Source: Aliiglaciecola sp. CAU 1673 (GTDB lineage Bacteria > Pseudomonadota > Gammaproteobacteria > Enterobacterales > Alteromonadaceae). From it: DNA of 64,000 nucleotides. Positions 43,101-53,467 of the stretch are shown in pieces; position 1 is the first letter of the stretch; every line of letters begins with the position of its first letter. The position numbers and the translations under genes were made by a program. The notes beneath the pieces were generated by a model. It had not been told where the DNA came from and searched no databases. It saw only the letters and a program-made list of their open reading frames with translations. The DNA lies in the NCBI RefSeq assembly GCF_029223185.1, contig NZ_JARHUG010000010.1, positions 62,001 to 126,000 on the forward strand, read 5' to 3'.

Positions 43101-46100
43101 ATGAGTACCAGTATTTTTTCTCCACCTTTGCCCAAAAAGCCCGGTGATAACCTGCAATGGGGCAATCTGCATGGCAGCAGCCTGGCTCTGCTGCTGGCCA
43201 ATACCCTTAAGCAACAGCAGGGCTCGGTATTACTGATCACCGCCGACACGCCTTCAGCACTGAAACTGGCGCGGGAAATAGATAGCTTTTTATTGAATGA
43301 ATCTGGAGCGTCTGACAAACCTTCGGGAAAACCGTTGGTTAAAGTCTTCCCGGACTGGGAGACCCTTCCCTACGACACCTTTTCACCGCACCAGGACATC
43401 ATCTCGCAGCGTTTGGAAACCCTGTTCCATCTAACCCAACCACAGCCTTGTCTGTATGTGGTACCGGTTAATACCCTGTTGCAGCGGATAGCGCCGGTGG
43501 ATTATCTGGGCAGGTATCTGCTTATTCTCAAACAAGGCCAAAAGCTGGAACTGGACAGTTTCCGTCAAGGTTTGGAAAGGGCCGGCTACCAGGCGGTCAA
43601 TCAGGTCATTAGTCATGGCGAATACAGCATTCGTGGGGGGATCATGGATCTCTACCCCATGGGCAGCAAGCAGCCTTATCGTATCGACCTGTTTGACGAT
43701 GAAATTGACAGCATCCGACTGTTCGATCCTGATACCCAGCGCTCCGGCGATAAAGTGGCCGAAATAAAATTGCTTCCGGCCCATGAATTTCCCACAGACA
43801 AAGCGGCCATAGATCTGTTCCGCCGCCAGTTTTTAGAACGTTTCGACGCCAGTAATGCCAAAGACTCGTTTTACTACCAGGTAGGCAAAGGCATTATGCC
43901 GGCAGGGATTGAATACTATCTGCCGCTGTTTTTCGAAAAAACCGCCACATTATTGGATTACCTGCATCCAGACAGTCTGGTGCTGATGCACGGTGATCTG
44001 GTCAATGCCGCCGAGTTTTATTGGGCCGATTTAAACGAGCGCTACGAGCAATATCGTTATAACCCGCTTCGCCCGTTATTGGCACCGGCAGAGATCTACC
44101 TCAAAGTCGATGAACTCTTTGGCGCGTTGAAACATCGCGCCCGGGTGCAGGTGCAGCATGGTGCGGTGGAAGACAAGGCCGGGCGCAGCAATTTCCCCAC
44201 CGCCGCTATTCGCGATATTGCGATTAAGCCACAAAACAAAGTGCCCATGGCCAGTCTCAATCAAGCCATCCGCGAATGGCGAGAAGAAGGCGCCAAGGTG
44301 CTGTTTAGCGTGGAAAGCCAGGGCCGCCGTGAAAGCCTGCTCGGCATGCTCAAGAAAATTGACTGTAAGCCTAAGGCTTTTGAGCATTTGGATGCCTTCC
44401 TCGCCAGTCATGAAAGCCTGGGCGTGATCATCGGTGATGCCGAGCACAGTTTTGAGCTCAATGAGCCTGATGCCAAGCTGGCCTTGGTGACCGAAACCGA
44501 ATTGCTTGGTCATAAAATCAGCCAGCGCCGACTGCGCGACAAACGCCAGGCCACCGATGAAGCGGCCGTTATTCGCAACCTGGCTGAGCTCACTCAGGGC
44601 CAGCCCGTGGTGCATCTTGAACATGGCGTTGGCCGCTATCAGGGCCTGCAAACTCTGGATGCCGGCGGGCTGGTTACCGAATACCTGACCATTGAATACG
44701 CCAACGCCGCCAAGCTGTATGTGCCGGTGTCTTCTTTGCACCTGATCAGCCGCTACAGCGGTGGCGATCTTGACCATGCGCCGTTACATCACCTCGGCAC
44801 CGATGCCTGGTCCAAGGCCCGTAAGAAAGCGGCCGAGAAAGTGCGCGATGTGGCTGCGCAGCTTTTGGATATTTATGCCCGGCGAGCGGCCAAGCCTGGC
44901 TTTGCTATCGATATCGATTGGCAGGAATACCAGCGTTTTGCCGACAGTTTCCCTTTTGAAGAAACCGCCGATCAGGAGCAGGCCATCAATGCCGTGATCC
45001 GTGATATGGGCAGTCCGATGGCCATGGACAGACTGGTGTGCGGCGATGTGGGCTTTGGCAAAACCGAAGTGGCCATGCGTGCAGCTTTTTTGGCTGCCAA
45101 CGCCGGTAAGCAGGTGGCAATTTTGGTGCCCACCACCTTGCTGGCTCAGCAGCACTATGAAAATTTCAAAGACCGCTTTGCCGACTGGCCGTTTCGCATC
45201 GAAGTGATGTCCCGTTTCAGCAGTGCCAAAGAGCACAAACAGATTCAGGAAGCACTGGCAGAAGGTAAGGTGGATATCGTCGTCGGCACCCACAAGTTGT
45301 TGCAAGATGACGTCAAGTTCAAAGATCTTGGCCTGGTCATCATCGACGAAGAGCACCGTTTCGGCGTTCGTCAAAAAGATAAGTTCAAGGCCCTGCGCGC
45401 CGATGTGGATATTCTGACGCTGACTGCCACCCCAATCCCAAGGACATTAAATATGGCTTTGTCCGGCATGCGCGATCTGTCCATCATTGCCACCGCCCCC
45501 GCCAAGCGTTTAGCCATCAAGACCTTTGTGCGCGAGCGCGAAAAGATGCTGATCCGCGAAGCCATTATGCGTGAGATCCTGCGTGGTGGTCAGGTTTACT
45601 TCCTGCACAACGAAGTGGAAACCATCGACAAAACCGCCGCAGAAATCGCCGAAATTGTGCCTGAAGCCAGGGTCGCCATTGGTCATGGACAGATGCGCGA
45701 GCGAGACCTGGAACGGGTAATGTCGGATTTCTATCATCAGCGCTTCAACGTGCTGGTATGTACCACCATTATCGAAACCGGTATCGATGTGCCGTCGGCC
45801 AATACTATTATTATGGACAGGGCCGATCACCTGGGCCTGGCGCAATTGCACCAACTGCGTGGCCGCGTGGGCCGTTCGCACCATCAGGCCTATGCCTATC
45901 TGCTGACGCCCAATCCCAAGCGCATGACCAAAGACGCCAAGAAGCGTCTTGAAGCTATCGAATCCCTGGAAGATTTGGGTGCAGGCTTTGCCCTTGCCAC
46001 CCATGACTTGGAAATACGTGGTGCCGGTGAACTGCTTGGTGAAGATCAATCGGGGCAAATCGCCAGCGTCGGCTTTACCTTGTATATGGAGATGCTGGAG

Positions 46101-46610
46101 CGCGCGGTGGAAGCCTTGAAACAAGGCAAAGAGCCTTCGTTGGATGAGGCCCTGTCCAGTCATACTGAGATCGAGCTGCGCATTCCGGCACTATTACCCG
46201 ATGACTATATCGGTGATGTAAATACCCGCTTGTCCTTGTACAAGAAAGTCGCCAACTGTAAGAATGATGAAGAGTTGGATGATCTGCAGGTTGAGTTGAT
46301 TGACCGCTTTGGATTGTTGCCGGAGCCGGCCAAAAACCTGTTGAAACTGGCGCAGATGAAACTCATAGCCCGTGGTATTGGCATTCGTAAAATTGAAGCC
46401 AGCCAACAAGGGGGATTTGTGGAATTCGAACAGGACACCCGCATCGATCCCGGCTTTATCATAAAGCTGATCCAAAGCCAGCCGCGCATTTATCGCCTGG
46501 AAGGCCCACAAAAACTGAAATTTAGCATTGCTACCCAACAAGCCCAGGAACGCGTCAACTTGATTGCCGATATGCTGGACAGCTTTAAACAAAAAACGCA
46601 GGCCGCCTGA
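43101..46610 (+). CDS. mfd: Transcription-repair coupling factor Mfd
   Basis: A 1169-residue DNA translocase that removes RNA polymerase stalled at lesions and recruits UvrA. UvrB-like region about 1-340, CarD-like RNA-polymerase-interacting domain about 490-560 ([20 protein letters not shown]), RecG-type motor about 600-960 with Walker [33 protein letters not shown] and QLRGRVGRS, then the C-terminal TRCF domain about 1020-1120. Usual length for the family (about 1150). High confidence. Confidence 0.98.
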   Translation: MSTSIFSPPLPKKPGDNLQWGNLHGSSLALLLANTLKQQQGSVLLITADTPSALKLAREIDSFLLNESGASDKPSGKPLVKVFPDWETLPYDTFSPHQDIISQRLETLFHLTQPQPCLYVVPVNTLLQRIAPVDYLGRYLLILKQGQKLELDSFRQGLERAGYQAVNQVISHGEYSIRGGIMDLYPMGSKQPYRIDLFDDEIDSIRLFDPDTQRSGDKVAEIKLLPAHEFPTDKAAIDLFRRQFLERFDASNAKDSFYYQVGKGIMPAGIEYYLPLFFEKTATLLDYLHPDSLVLMHGDLVNAAEFYWADLNERYEQYRYNPLRPLLAPAEIYLKVDELFGALKHRARVQVQHGAVEDKAGRSNFPTAAIRDIAIKPQNKVPMASLNQAIREWREEGAKVLFSVESQGRRESLLGMLKKIDCKPKAFEHLDAFLASHESLGVIIGDAEHSFELNEPDAKLALVTETELLGHKISQRRLRDKRQATDEAAVIRNLAELTQGQPVVHLEHGVGRYQGLQTLDAGGLVTEYLTIEYANAAKLYVPVSSLHLISRYSGGDLDHAPLHHLGTDAWSKARKKAAEKVRDVAAQLLDIYARRAAKPGFAIDIDWQEYQRFADSFPFEETADQEQAINAVIRDMGSPMAMDRLVCGDVGFGKTEVAMRAAFLAANAGKQVAILVPTTLLAQQHYENFKDRFADWPFRIEVMSRFSSAKEHKQIQEALAEGKVDIVVGTHKLLQDDVKFKDLGLVIIDEEHRFGVRQKDKFKALRADVDILTLTATPIPRTLNMALSGMRDLSIIATAPAKRLAIKTFVREREKMLIREAIMREILRGGQVYFLHNEVETIDKTAAEIAEIVPEARVAIGHGQMRERDLERVMSDFYHQRFNVLVCTTIIETGIDVPSANTIIMDRADHLGLAQLHQLRGRVGRSHHQAYAYLLTPNPKRMTKDAKKRLEAIESLEDLGAGFALATHDLEIRGAGELLGEDQSGQIASVGFTLYMEMLERAVEALKQGKEPSLDEALSSHTEIELRIPALLPDDYIGDVNTRLSLYKKVANCKNDEELDDLQVELIDRFGLLPEPAKNLLKLAQMKLIARGIGIRKIEASQQGGFVEFEQDTRIDPGFIIKLIQSQPRIYRLEGPQKLKFSIATQQAQERVNLIADMLDSFKQKTQAA

Positions 46611-47827
46611 TGATCAAAAAATCCCTAATACTGCTCTCGTTGTTCGGTGCTGGCGTTCAGGCCCAGGAAGACTGGTGGTTTGAAGTGGAAGTACTGCTTT
46701 ATAAACGTGACCAGGCAGTACAAACACTGGATGAGCAGTTCCCACAGCCGGCTGAGCTGCCCTCAATGCAACGGGCCGTGGATCTGATCACGCCGTTACT
46801 GCTCCCCAATATCGATAGTTTGATAGCGGCCCTGCCCGCTTGCGAAATCAAGCAAGAAGAAAGCGAAGAGATCCCTTTCCTGGAACCAGGTTTGCTGGAT
46901 GCCGTGAACAAGCGCCTGGATGAGTTGGCACAGTATCGCCAGCCAACCGAGATGATGCCGCAAAGTACCGGTGCGCAAATTGTCGGGGCATTACCTGTCG
47001 ACCAAGCCAGTCAGACACAGGCAGATTCGTTTGCGTTTCGCATACCGCGAGTAGGTTGCGTACAGCCTTATGAGCGCGATTGGTTCCCTGCGCCTATCAT
47101 CGAATACCCTGAGCCTGAAGAATTTATAGCCCAGGTGCCAACACCGCTGTCAGGCCGTGTCAGTCATCAGGATGCCGGTGCCTACATTATTCCCAGCAGC
47201 GCTTTAGAGCTTCGCCAGTTAGCACGGGACTTGTACAGACAACGTGGCAACAGTCCTCTGCTGCACTTAGCCTGGCGTCAGCAGGTTACAGTAGGTAAAA
47301 GCAAAGCGGCGCCATTTAGACTCTATGGCGGGACAAACTTTGCCAAGGCTTTTGACTTACATGGCTTGCCGCTTCCGTTAAATCCACAAAGCCCGATGCA
47401 GTTGGCGCCACAACAGCCAAGCAAATCGCTGATTGAGCAAGTGGAAGAGGCCCTTAATCAACCCTTGCGCCTGACCCAAGAAGAAAACCAGGAACAAGAA
47501 GGGGTCACCACCGATCAGCTATGGGAATTGGACGGCCTGTTTAAGGTATACCTGCAATATATTAACCGGGTACCTTATCTGCATGTTGATACTAACCTCG
47601 TGTATCGCAAGGAAGGCCCCGCTGGCCTAATGGGCACCCCACTGCCCTTAAACCGCCCCTCCAGCGTGGCAGGGCTGGTGCCCAACGATACGCGCGCCAA
47701 TACCAGGCTGTATGACTTTTCCTTTGACCAACTGAGAAGGGTAATTAGTAAGCAGATTCACTATTTCGACCATCCTATGTTCGGCATGGTGGTACAAATT
47801 CGCCGTTATGAGGGAGACGATGAGTGA
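46610..47827 (+). CDS. csiV: CsiV-family exported protein
   Basis: A 405-residue exported protein (signal peptide about 1-18, GAGVQA). It begins EDWWFEVEVLLYKRD, a start shared by the CsiV family of Shewanella and Alteromonas relatives, where the gene also follows mfd and where a role in supporting the class of peptidoglycan-binding or surface-related functions has been suggested. The C-terminus has VYLQYINRVPYLHVDTNLVYR and QLRRVISKQIHYFDHPMFGMVVQIRRYE. No enzyme motif is visible. One base overlaps the mfd stop codon; the next gene overlaps its end by four bases, so translation is coupled. Confidence 0.75.
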   Translation: MIKKSLILLSLFGAGVQAQEDWWFEVEVLLYKRDQAVQTLDEQFPQPAELPSMQRAVDLITPLLLPNIDSLIAALPACEIKQEESEEIPFLEPGLLDAVNKRLDELAQYRQPTEMMPQSTGAQIVGALPVDQASQTQADSFAFRIPRVGCVQPYERDWFPAPIIEYPEPEEFIAQVPTPLSGRVSHQDAGAYIIPSSALELRQLARDLYRQRGNSPLLHLAWRQQVTVGKSKAAPFRLYGGTNFAKAFDLHGLPLPLNPQSPMQLAPQQPSKSLIEQVEEALNQPLRLTQEENQEQEGVTTDQLWELDGLFKVYLQYINRVPYLHVDTNLVYRKEGPAGLMGTPLPLNRPSSVAGLVPNDTRANTRLYDFSFDQLRRVISKQIHYFDHPMFGMVVQIRRYEGDDE

Positions 47828-48351
47828 AGATTTACACTAAAGGCGGCGATGCCGGACAAACCCAGGTCTATGTGGACAAAGCCATTCGCCTGAGCAAAGA
47901 CGATGCCCTGCTGGAATGCTATGGCAGCCTGGATGAACTGAATGCCCATATGGGCCTGCTGAGAAGCATGCTGCCGGAAAGTGATTCAAACGCAGAGGCT
48001 GACGGCATCACTCAGGTACAACGCAAACTCTTTGTTATCGGCTTTGTGATTTCTGCCCACGGCAAGGTGGTGGAAGAGGATTTAACTGCCCTGGAAGCAC
48101 AAATTGATACCTGGCAGGAAGAGCTAGTACCCCAGCGCCATTTTATTCTGCCCGGTGGCTGCCCACCCGCAGCCCAGGCCCATGTATGTCGCACTGTGGC
48201 CCGGCGCGCCGAGCGAGTGATGGTGGCCCTTAGTCACCAACACGATGTGCCGCCACTTTGTCTTAAGTACCTAAACCGCCTGTCCGACTGGCTGTTTGTG
48301 TTGGCCAGACGCTTGAACCAGATGGCCAAAGTGGCCGATCAAGTGCTTTAA
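47824..48351 (+). CDS. PduO-type cob(I)alamin adenosyltransferase
   Basis: A 175-residue enzyme that attaches the 5'-deoxyadenosyl group of ATP to reduced corrinoids. PduO-type motifs: KGGDAGQTQVY at the start (the ATP-binding TKxGDxGxT), CYGSLDELNAHMGL, FILPGGCPPAAQAHVCRTVARRAER and CLKYLNRLSDWLFVLAR. GTG start overlaps the end of csiV by four bases. Its stop overlaps the convergent glutaminase stop by four bases. A corrinoid-dependent enzyme or salvage pathway is implied elsewhere in the genome. Confidence 0.94.
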   Translation: MKIYTKGGDAGQTQVYVDKAIRLSKDDALLECYGSLDELNAHMGLLRSMLPESDSNAEADGITQVQRKLFVIGFVISAHGKVVEEDLTALEAQIDTWQEELVPQRHFILPGGCPPAAQAHVCRTVARRAERVMVALSHQHDVPPLCLKYLNRLSDWLFVLARRLNQMAKVADQVL

Positions 48352-49334
48352 AACACCGACAGGCCCAACTCTTCGGCCATGCGCGTGATCATATGCATGG
48401 CCTGCACCGAGTTACCAAAATCATTAAGCCTGGGACTGTAAGCGGCAATCACGCCATAGCCCGGCACAATGGCCACAATGCCGCCCCCCACCCCGCTTTT
48501 GGCCGGCAACCCCACGGTAAAGGCAAATTCGCCCGACTGGTTATACATGCCGCTGGTAGAGAGGATGGCGTTGATGCGATGGGCGTCACGGCGGCTGCAT
48601 ACCTGCTGGCCGCTAAAAGGATGCACCCCACGATTTGCTAAAAAGCTCAGAGCCTTGGCCATTTCCTTACAACTTAAGGCCAGTGCACACTGGTAGAAGT
48701 AGTGATCCAGCGCTGCCGTTACATCAGACTCAATATTGCCAAAACTTTTCATCAAATAGGCTAATGCCGCATTGCGGTTGCCGGTCTGCTTTTCAGACCG
48801 ATAGACCTTGTCATCAGCATAGATGCTCTCGCACAGGGCAAGCTGGCGTACAAAGCGCAACAGTGCCTGTTTGCTGGAGGAATAGTGACTGTTGAGCACA
48901 TCGGCGACCAAAATAGCCCCGGCATTAATAAAGGGATTACGGGGAATACCATGCTCCCATTCGAGCTGCACAATAGAGTTAAAGGACTGCCCGGAGGGCT
49001 CCATGTTGACCCGTTTCCACAGACTGTCACCAACCCGGTTCATGGCCATGGTCAAACCGAATATTTTCGACAGACTTTGAATGGAAAAACGATGATCAGC
49101 TTCTCCTGCCCCTACCACCTGCCCATCAATAGTGGCCATCGCCAGCGCCACGCGATTGGGATCCACTTCGGCAAGAGCCGGTATATAGTTAGCCACCTTA
49201 CCACTGACCGGCAGCGCGCGGGCTTCTGCAACCAAGTCACTAACCAGCGTAGTTAAGGACGGCGTATCCTGCTGGCGGGAAGCATCGCCGTGCAAAGTGC
49301 GCTGGAAACTGGGAGTGATCCCTGGCTCGGACAT
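48348..49334 (-). CDS. glsA: Glutaminase GlsA
   Basis: A 328-residue serine-dependent amidase converting glutamine to glutamate and ammonia. The nucleophile SxxK motif (FSIQSLSKIFG), the GIPRNPFINAGAI segment, AYLMKSFGNIESDV and the C-terminal SGVGGGIVAIVPGYGVIAAYSPRL (oxyanion-region Gly) define the family, which lies in the beta-lactamase-like fold. Start placed at the ATG at 49334; the frame runs upstream to 49409. Usual length is about 305-330 residues. Confidence 0.95.
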   Translation of the reverse strand: MSEPGITPSFQRTLHGDASRQQDTPSLTTLVSDLVAEARALPVSGKVANYIPALAEVDPNRVALAMATIDGQVVGAGEADHRFSIQSLSKIFGLTMAMNRVGDSLWKRVNMEPSGQSFNSIVQLEWEHGIPRNPFINAGAILVADVLNSHYSSSKQALLRFVRQLALCESIYADDKVYRSEKQTGNRNAALAYLMKSFGNIESDVTAALDHYFYQCALALSCKEMAKALSFLANRGVHPFSGQQVCSRRDAHRINAILSTSGMYNQSGEFAFTVGLPAKSGVGGGIVAIVPGYGVIAAYSPRLNDFGNSVQAMHMITRMAEELGLSVF

Positions 49335-49426
49335 AATCTGTTGTTCTCTTTGGGAATTTGAGCATAGGATAGCAAAAATCCCTGTCGCTTCGCTGTTGAT
49401 AACGCGCACGAACGTCGGAAAGACTC

Positions 49427-50482
49427 ATGCATACGGATAAAGCTCATCCCATTAAGGTCGCCGTGGTTGGCTATGGTCTCTCGGCCAAGGTATTTCATCT
49501 GCCTTTTATCCGCTGCTCACCACAGTTCTCTTTAGTGGCGCTCAGTACCTCGCAGGCAGTCACCGCCATTGAGCTTGGCGATGCCATGCGCTTTCAAAGC
49601 GCCACTGAGATGATTAAAGGATGCCAAGCCGATTTGGTGGTGATCACCGCCCCTAATGATCAACATTTCCCCCTGGCTAAGCTGGCATTGGAAAGTGGCA
49701 AAGACGTGGTCGTGGAAAAGCCCCTGGTGGTCAGCCTGGAACAAGGACTGGCATTAAAAGCGCTGGCCGAGCGTACTGGAAAAAAGGTGTTTTCCTACCA
49801 CAACCGGCGCTGGGATGGGGATTTTATGACCCTGCAAAAACTGATAAAGGACGGAAAACTTGGGCAGGTGCGCCTGCTGGAATCGCGCTTCGATCGTTTT
49901 CGCCCCGAGGTGCAAGAGCGCTGGCGTGAAAGCGCTGGCCTGGGTACCGGACTGTTATGGGATTTGGGCCCTCATCTTATCGATCAGGCCCTGGTACTGT
50001 TTGGCTTGCCGGATGCCCTTAGCGCTCGCTGCCTGCTGACACGTGAACAGGCACAGGCGGTGGACTATTTTCACTTGCAGCTTCACTATGCAGATAAGGA
50101 AGTGATTCTGCATGCCGGCTCTCACAGCGCGGCGCCGGTTTGCCGTTTTCGTGCCCAGGGCAGCCTCGGAGAATACGTAAAGTATGGATTAGATCCCCAG
50201 GAAGCCTGTCTTCGTGCGGGTATCCTCCCGCAGCAAGCAGATTGGGCACGAGAAGCACCCGACAACGACGGTTGCCTTTACAATGGCGAAACTAAGCAAA
50301 GCATCCCGAGCCTACCTGGCAGCTACCAACATTTTTACCAAGGCGTGGCCGATGCCATGCTGCATAGTGCGCCTTCACCGGTGCACATCAATGACGCCAT
50401 AGTGGGCATCCGGTTAATTGAGTTAGCGATAAAAAGCAGTGAAACCGGAACACGCCTGGTTGTTCCGACCGACATTGTCTAG
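49427..50482 (+). CDS. Gfo/Idh/MocA-family oxidoreductase
   Basis: A 351-residue NAD(P)-dependent dehydrogenase. The Rossmann motif is VAVVGYGLSAKVFHLPFI and the family EKP motif is VVEKPLVVS; the C-terminal alpha/beta sandwich carries a DLGPHLIDQALVLFG (conserved Asp-His region). Substrate unknown; many relatives act on sugars or cyclitols, E. coli YdgJ being a similar one. Its stop overlaps that of the convergent nitrilase-type gene by four bases. Confidence 0.92.
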   Translation: MHTDKAHPIKVAVVGYGLSAKVFHLPFIRCSPQFSLVALSTSQAVTAIELGDAMRFQSATEMIKGCQADLVVITAPNDQHFPLAKLALESGKDVVVEKPLVVSLEQGLALKALAERTGKKVFSYHNRRWDGDFMTLQKLIKDGKLGQVRLLESRFDRFRPEVQERWRESAGLGTGLLWDLGPHLIDQALVLFGLPDALSARCLLTREQAQAVDYFHLQLHYADKEVILHAGSHSAAPVCRFRAQGSLGEYVKYGLDPQEACLRAGILPQQADWAREAPDNDGCLYNGETKQSIPSLPGSYQHFYQGVADAMLHSAPSPVHINDAIVGIRLIELAIKSSETGTRLVVPTDIV

Positions 50483-51228
50483 ATGGGGTGTACTTGTGCC
50501 TGCCACTGTCCGTGGCGGAAACGGGCAACAACTATCGCCTCATCTTGTCCTGCCCTTGCCAGGCATTGCCCATCCACCCAGACGGCACTTTGTCCCACCG
50601 CATGCCAACCGCCGGTAGGTGCGCAGTGATTGGCAATCATCACCAACATGTTGTAAGCGCGGGAGTAGTCGGCCAGCTTTTGGGTATCGACAGCGTAGCC
50701 ACCTTCGGTGATCAGTGAGCCGGCACTGTAAATTTGGGCACCTAAGTCGGCACAATCGGCCGCATGTTGCTGAAAACCCGTATCAGCACAAATGGCTGTT
50801 GCAACCTGCCAGCCATTAATATCCAACAACAGTTGTTGGCTCCCGGCAGATACATAACGCTCCTCACCTGCGTGCAAGAAGCGTTTGCCATAGATCTGGA
50901 TTTTACCATCGGGACACAGGACAAAAGTGGCGATGCGGGGTTTCTCAGTAGTTTCTCCATTAGCCTTGAGGGGAGCGCCAACCAGGATATACATCTGTAA
51001 CCTTCGGGCTGCATCGCACAATGTCAAAAGGCGCACATCATCTGTGCAAAAGGCCAAATCGGCAGCTCGTTCCAGTTCATAGCCGCAAAGCGACAGCTCA
51101 GGAAATTGCACGAGCTGTACGCCCTGCTGTGCCGCTTGTTCGACCATCGCCAAATGCGCAGCAATATTGCCTTTTATATCGCCGGCCAGGCTGCGGGTTT
51201 GGGCAATAGCAATACAAATATCCTGCAT
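50479..51228 (-). CDS. Nitrilase-superfamily carbon-nitrogen hydrolase
   Basis: A 249-residue amidase-like enzyme with the full Glu-Lys-Cys triad: Glu in VQFPELSLCGY, Lys in YGKRFLHAGE and Cys in AICADTGFQQHA. It probably hydrolyses an amide or omega-amide in the cytoplasm; the exact substrate is not indicated. The short length matches the nitrilase-branch amidases. MurI follows on the same strand 18 bases upstream of its start, though not obviously linked. Confidence 0.9.
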   Translation of the reverse strand: MQDICIAIAQTRSLAGDIKGNIAAHLAMVEQAAQQGVQLVQFPELSLCGYELERAADLAFCTDDVRLLTLCDAARRLQMYILVGAPLKANGETTEKPRIATFVLCPDGKIQIYGKRFLHAGEERYVSAGSQQLLLDINGWQVATAICADTGFQQHAADCADLGAQIYSAGSLITEGGYAVDTQKLADYSRAYNMLVMIANHCAPTGGWHAVGQSAVWVDGQCLARAGQDEAIVVARFRHGQWQAQVHPI

Positions 51229-51246
51229 GATCTTTCCTTGAAACTG

Positions 51247-52044
51247 TCAGTCTGGCAGTAATGCCAGGGATACCGCTTTACCCCAAAGCTGGCAAAGCAG
51301 TGGCTGCAACAGATCTGGATGGCCGCTGGTGAAAAATCGAACGGAAGCATCCGTCGTCGATGACAGGCTACCTTTTTCCGTCAGGCGTCGCTGAAGCTCC
51401 TTACTAACGGCAAGTGCAGAGTCCAAAATCTGTACATGGGGTCCAACGATAGCGGCAATTTGCTTACGCAGCAGTGGATAATGCGTGCAGCCCAACACCA
51501 GGGTATCGGCACCGGCATCGATCAGTGGCGTCAAGTAACCTTTTAGCAAAGCTTGAGTTTCAGCACTGTCCATCGCCCCTTGTTCCACTTGTTCCACCAG
51601 ACCGGGGCAAGGCTGCAAACGGATATCCAGGCCGTTGCCAAAACGCTCACATAAGGTCGCCACAGAGGGACTTTCCAAGGTGCGACGGGTGGCCAATACA
51701 CCGATCACCTTGCTTGTTGTAAGCTGGGTAGCGGGCTTGATAGCCGGCTCCAGGGCAACAATGGGCACAGGACAATATTGACGTAAAGTACTGGCGGCTA
51801 CCACCGTGGCAGTGTTACAGGCCATGACAATGGCCTTTGCCCCTTGAGAGAGCAGAAAATCGGTAATGGATTTAGCGCGCTTAATAATGTCTTGCGCGGG
51901 CTTGTCACCATAAGGGGCAAAGCCACTGTCGGCAACATAGATTAAGGATTCATTCGGCAGGCGCTGATGTATGGCCGACAACACGGTCAGGCCGCCAACA
52001 CCAGAATCAAAAACGCCGATTGGCGCATCAGAATGTTCTTGCAT
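51247..52044 (-). CDS. murI: Glutamate racemase MurI
   Basis: A 265-residue cofactor-independent racemase supplying D-glutamate for peptidoglycan. Catalytic cysteines lie in VMACNTATVVAA and LVLGCTHYPLLR; the Asp of IGVFDSGVGGLTV and the His of the second motif complete the active site. Start set at the ATG at 52044; a TTG at 52056 is also in frame. Essential housekeeping gene, next to yggL. Confidence 0.96.
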   Translation of the reverse strand: MQEHSDAPIGVFDSGVGGLTVLSAIHQRLPNESLIYVADSGFAPYGDKPAQDIIKRAKSITDFLLSQGAKAIVMACNTATVVAASTLRQYCPVPIVALEPAIKPATQLTTSKVIGVLATRRTLESPSVATLCERFGNGLDIRLQPCPGLVEQVEQGAMDSAETQALLKGYLTPLIDAGADTLVLGCTHYPLLRKQIAAIVGPHVQILDSALAVSKELQRRLTEKGSLSSTTDASVRFFTSGHPDLLQPLLCQLWGKAVSLALLPD

Positions 52045-52090
52045 GGGATGAATCAAGCCGCCGGACCAAAGGCACGGCGGCTAAGGGCAC

Positions 52091-52435
52091 TTAGATAATG
52101 TTGTTGGCGTCAACCAGGTCGCCTACCTTGGCTTCTTTGACCTTGGCATTGGCGGACAACCAGGCTTCCATAGCCTTGCGATCGTCTTCAGAGGCAGAGC
52201 CATAACGCTCCTGTGAGCTAACAAAAGCATCGAAGGTATCTTCAGAGCCACCACCGAATACCATCAGGTTGCGGCCTTCTACGAACTCAACCAGTTCATC
52301 GATAAAGCCTTCGTAAGTGGCTTCTTCTTTGTCAGCCAATTGGCAGTTGAACTCAAAGCCCATTACGGCGAATTCGCCGAGGTACAGTTTTTTACGCAGA
52401 CGGCGGTTTTTGTTGTCAATCTTATCCAGTTTCAT
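52091..52435 (-). CDS. yggL: YggL-family ribosome-associated protein
   Basis: A 114-residue DUF469 protein: NRRLRKKLYLGEFAVMGFEFNC near the N-terminus and the FVEGRNLMVFGGGSEDTFDAFVSSQERYGSAS signature (broken here only for description) in the middle. YggL binds the 50S ribosomal subunit in E. coli and may regulate assembly or hibernation. A lone gene 117 bases downstream of the PEP-CTERM cluster. Confidence 0.93.
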   Translation of the reverse strand: MKLDKIDNKNRRLRKKLYLGEFAVMGFEFNCQLADKEEATYEGFIDELVEFVEGRNLMVFGGGSEDTFDAFVSSQERYGSASEDDRKAMEAWLSANAKVKEAKVGDLVDANNII

Positions 52436-52552
52436 GGGAATTCCTCATAGGAGCTAGGGCGAATGCCAATTGGGCGCGCATTCTACCCTGTGTTGTGCCT
52501 GACACCAACCATTGAGGATAAAAGGAATATCAGAAATTACAGGATGCTTCGC

Positions 52553-53275
52553 TCAGAAAGATGATTGCCGGCAAAAACGACGGGCCCCAATGAGTATACC
52601 TAACGCCAGCAAAGCCAAACCCGCCGGCTCAGGGACCGATGCAGTTGCACCATTCAACAAAAAACGGATCTGATTTTGATAAAGGCGGATCTCATCTTCA
52701 AGATCCAGGGTTTCGCCCATAAAACCGTTTAAAATAGTGCGACTGTTATTCCCCACCACAATAGCGGCATTGCCGTCTTCAAAGGTAGCCGCTATTTGCG
52801 CGTTATCGACTGAAAAACTGCGCGAGAAAATAGCGTATCCCAGGTTGTTCAATGACAGTTCACTGCTAGTTAGCCCAGAAGAAAACAAAGGGCCCATGGA
52901 TAAACTGGATTGATTCCAACCTTGCACAGTCGCTCCGAAACTTGTATCGGCGCCGTTTTGCCAATGATTGTGAATGGCCCGCCCACCGGTTTGCACAAAA
53001 GATTGCAAAATCCCGGAAGCAGTGGTGTGCCATTGGTCATCAAACTGGGCAATCACCAAATCCCAATTGCCCGTACTAAGCGCAGAGGAAAATCCATCGT
53101 CACTGTTAACGCTGGTGAGATCATGACCCAAGCCATTCACCGCCATAGTCCAGCTTGAATTGGACCACTGGAAATCATCATAAAGCAGGATCATTGCGGC
53201 TTGCGTATAGCCTGAGATGAGCAATGTGCAGGTAGCGAAAATACCTAAGAGTAAAGAACGAACAGAATTTTGCAT
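52553..53275 (-). CDS. PEP-CTERM sorted secreted protein
   Basis: A 240-residue exported protein. Signal peptide about 1-26 (ISGYTQA); the C-terminus has the sorting signature SVPEPAGLALLALGILIGARRF: VPEP, a hydrophobic span and a basic tail, processed by an exosortase encoded elsewhere. The mature domain begins ILLYDDFQWSNSSW and has beta-strand and Gly-rich turns (AQFDDQW, FVQTGGRAIHNHW) recalling ThuA/class-I amidotransferase-like folds, without an obvious catalytic Cys. The function is unknown. Downstream of the cohesin gene on the same strand but 192 bases away and separated by a terminator. Confidence 0.8.
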   Translation of the reverse strand: MQNSVRSLLLGIFATCTLLISGYTQAAMILLYDDFQWSNSSWTMAVNGLGHDLTSVNSDDGFSSALSTGNWDLVIAQFDDQWHTTASGILQSFVQTGGRAIHNHWQNGADTSFGATVQGWNQSSLSMGPLFSSGLTSSELSLNNLGYAIFSRSFSVDNAQIAATFEDGNAAIVVGNNSRTILNGFMGETLDLEDEIRLYQNQIRFLLNGATASVPEPAGLALLALGILIGARRFCRQSSF

Positions 53276-53375
53276 GGTTTACTTCCAAACTGCTATGCCG
53301 CCGCTTGGGCTGACACAGCATGGTGAGCTTTGAATTTAAAAGATTTTTGCTGTCGTGCCAACCAACTCGACAGTA

Positions 53376-53406
53376 AAAAAAGAAAAAGCCCCGCACAAGG
53401 CGGGGC
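53376..53406 (-). terminator. Intrinsic terminator after the cohesin gene
   Basis: GCCCCGC and GCGGGGC form a 7-bp GC-rich hairpin (53388-53406), followed on the minus strand by CTTTTTCTTTTTTT. It ends the transcript of the cohesin-like PEP-CTERM gene. Confidence 0.92.
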
Positions 53407-53467
53407 AAAAGCTCAATGGTTGCCGGGAAACCCGGCTGGTTTTTGATTTTTATTATTTTTATTCGGC

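Noticed and set aside
44076-44777. Minus-strand open frame of 233 codons opposite mfd
   Set aside because: Antisense to conserved Mfd codons; long only because of third-position composition.
53178-53408. Minus-strand open frame between the two PEP-CTERM genes
   Set aside because: It runs through the terminator of the cohesin gene and overlaps the start of the next gene; no RBS or family pattern.
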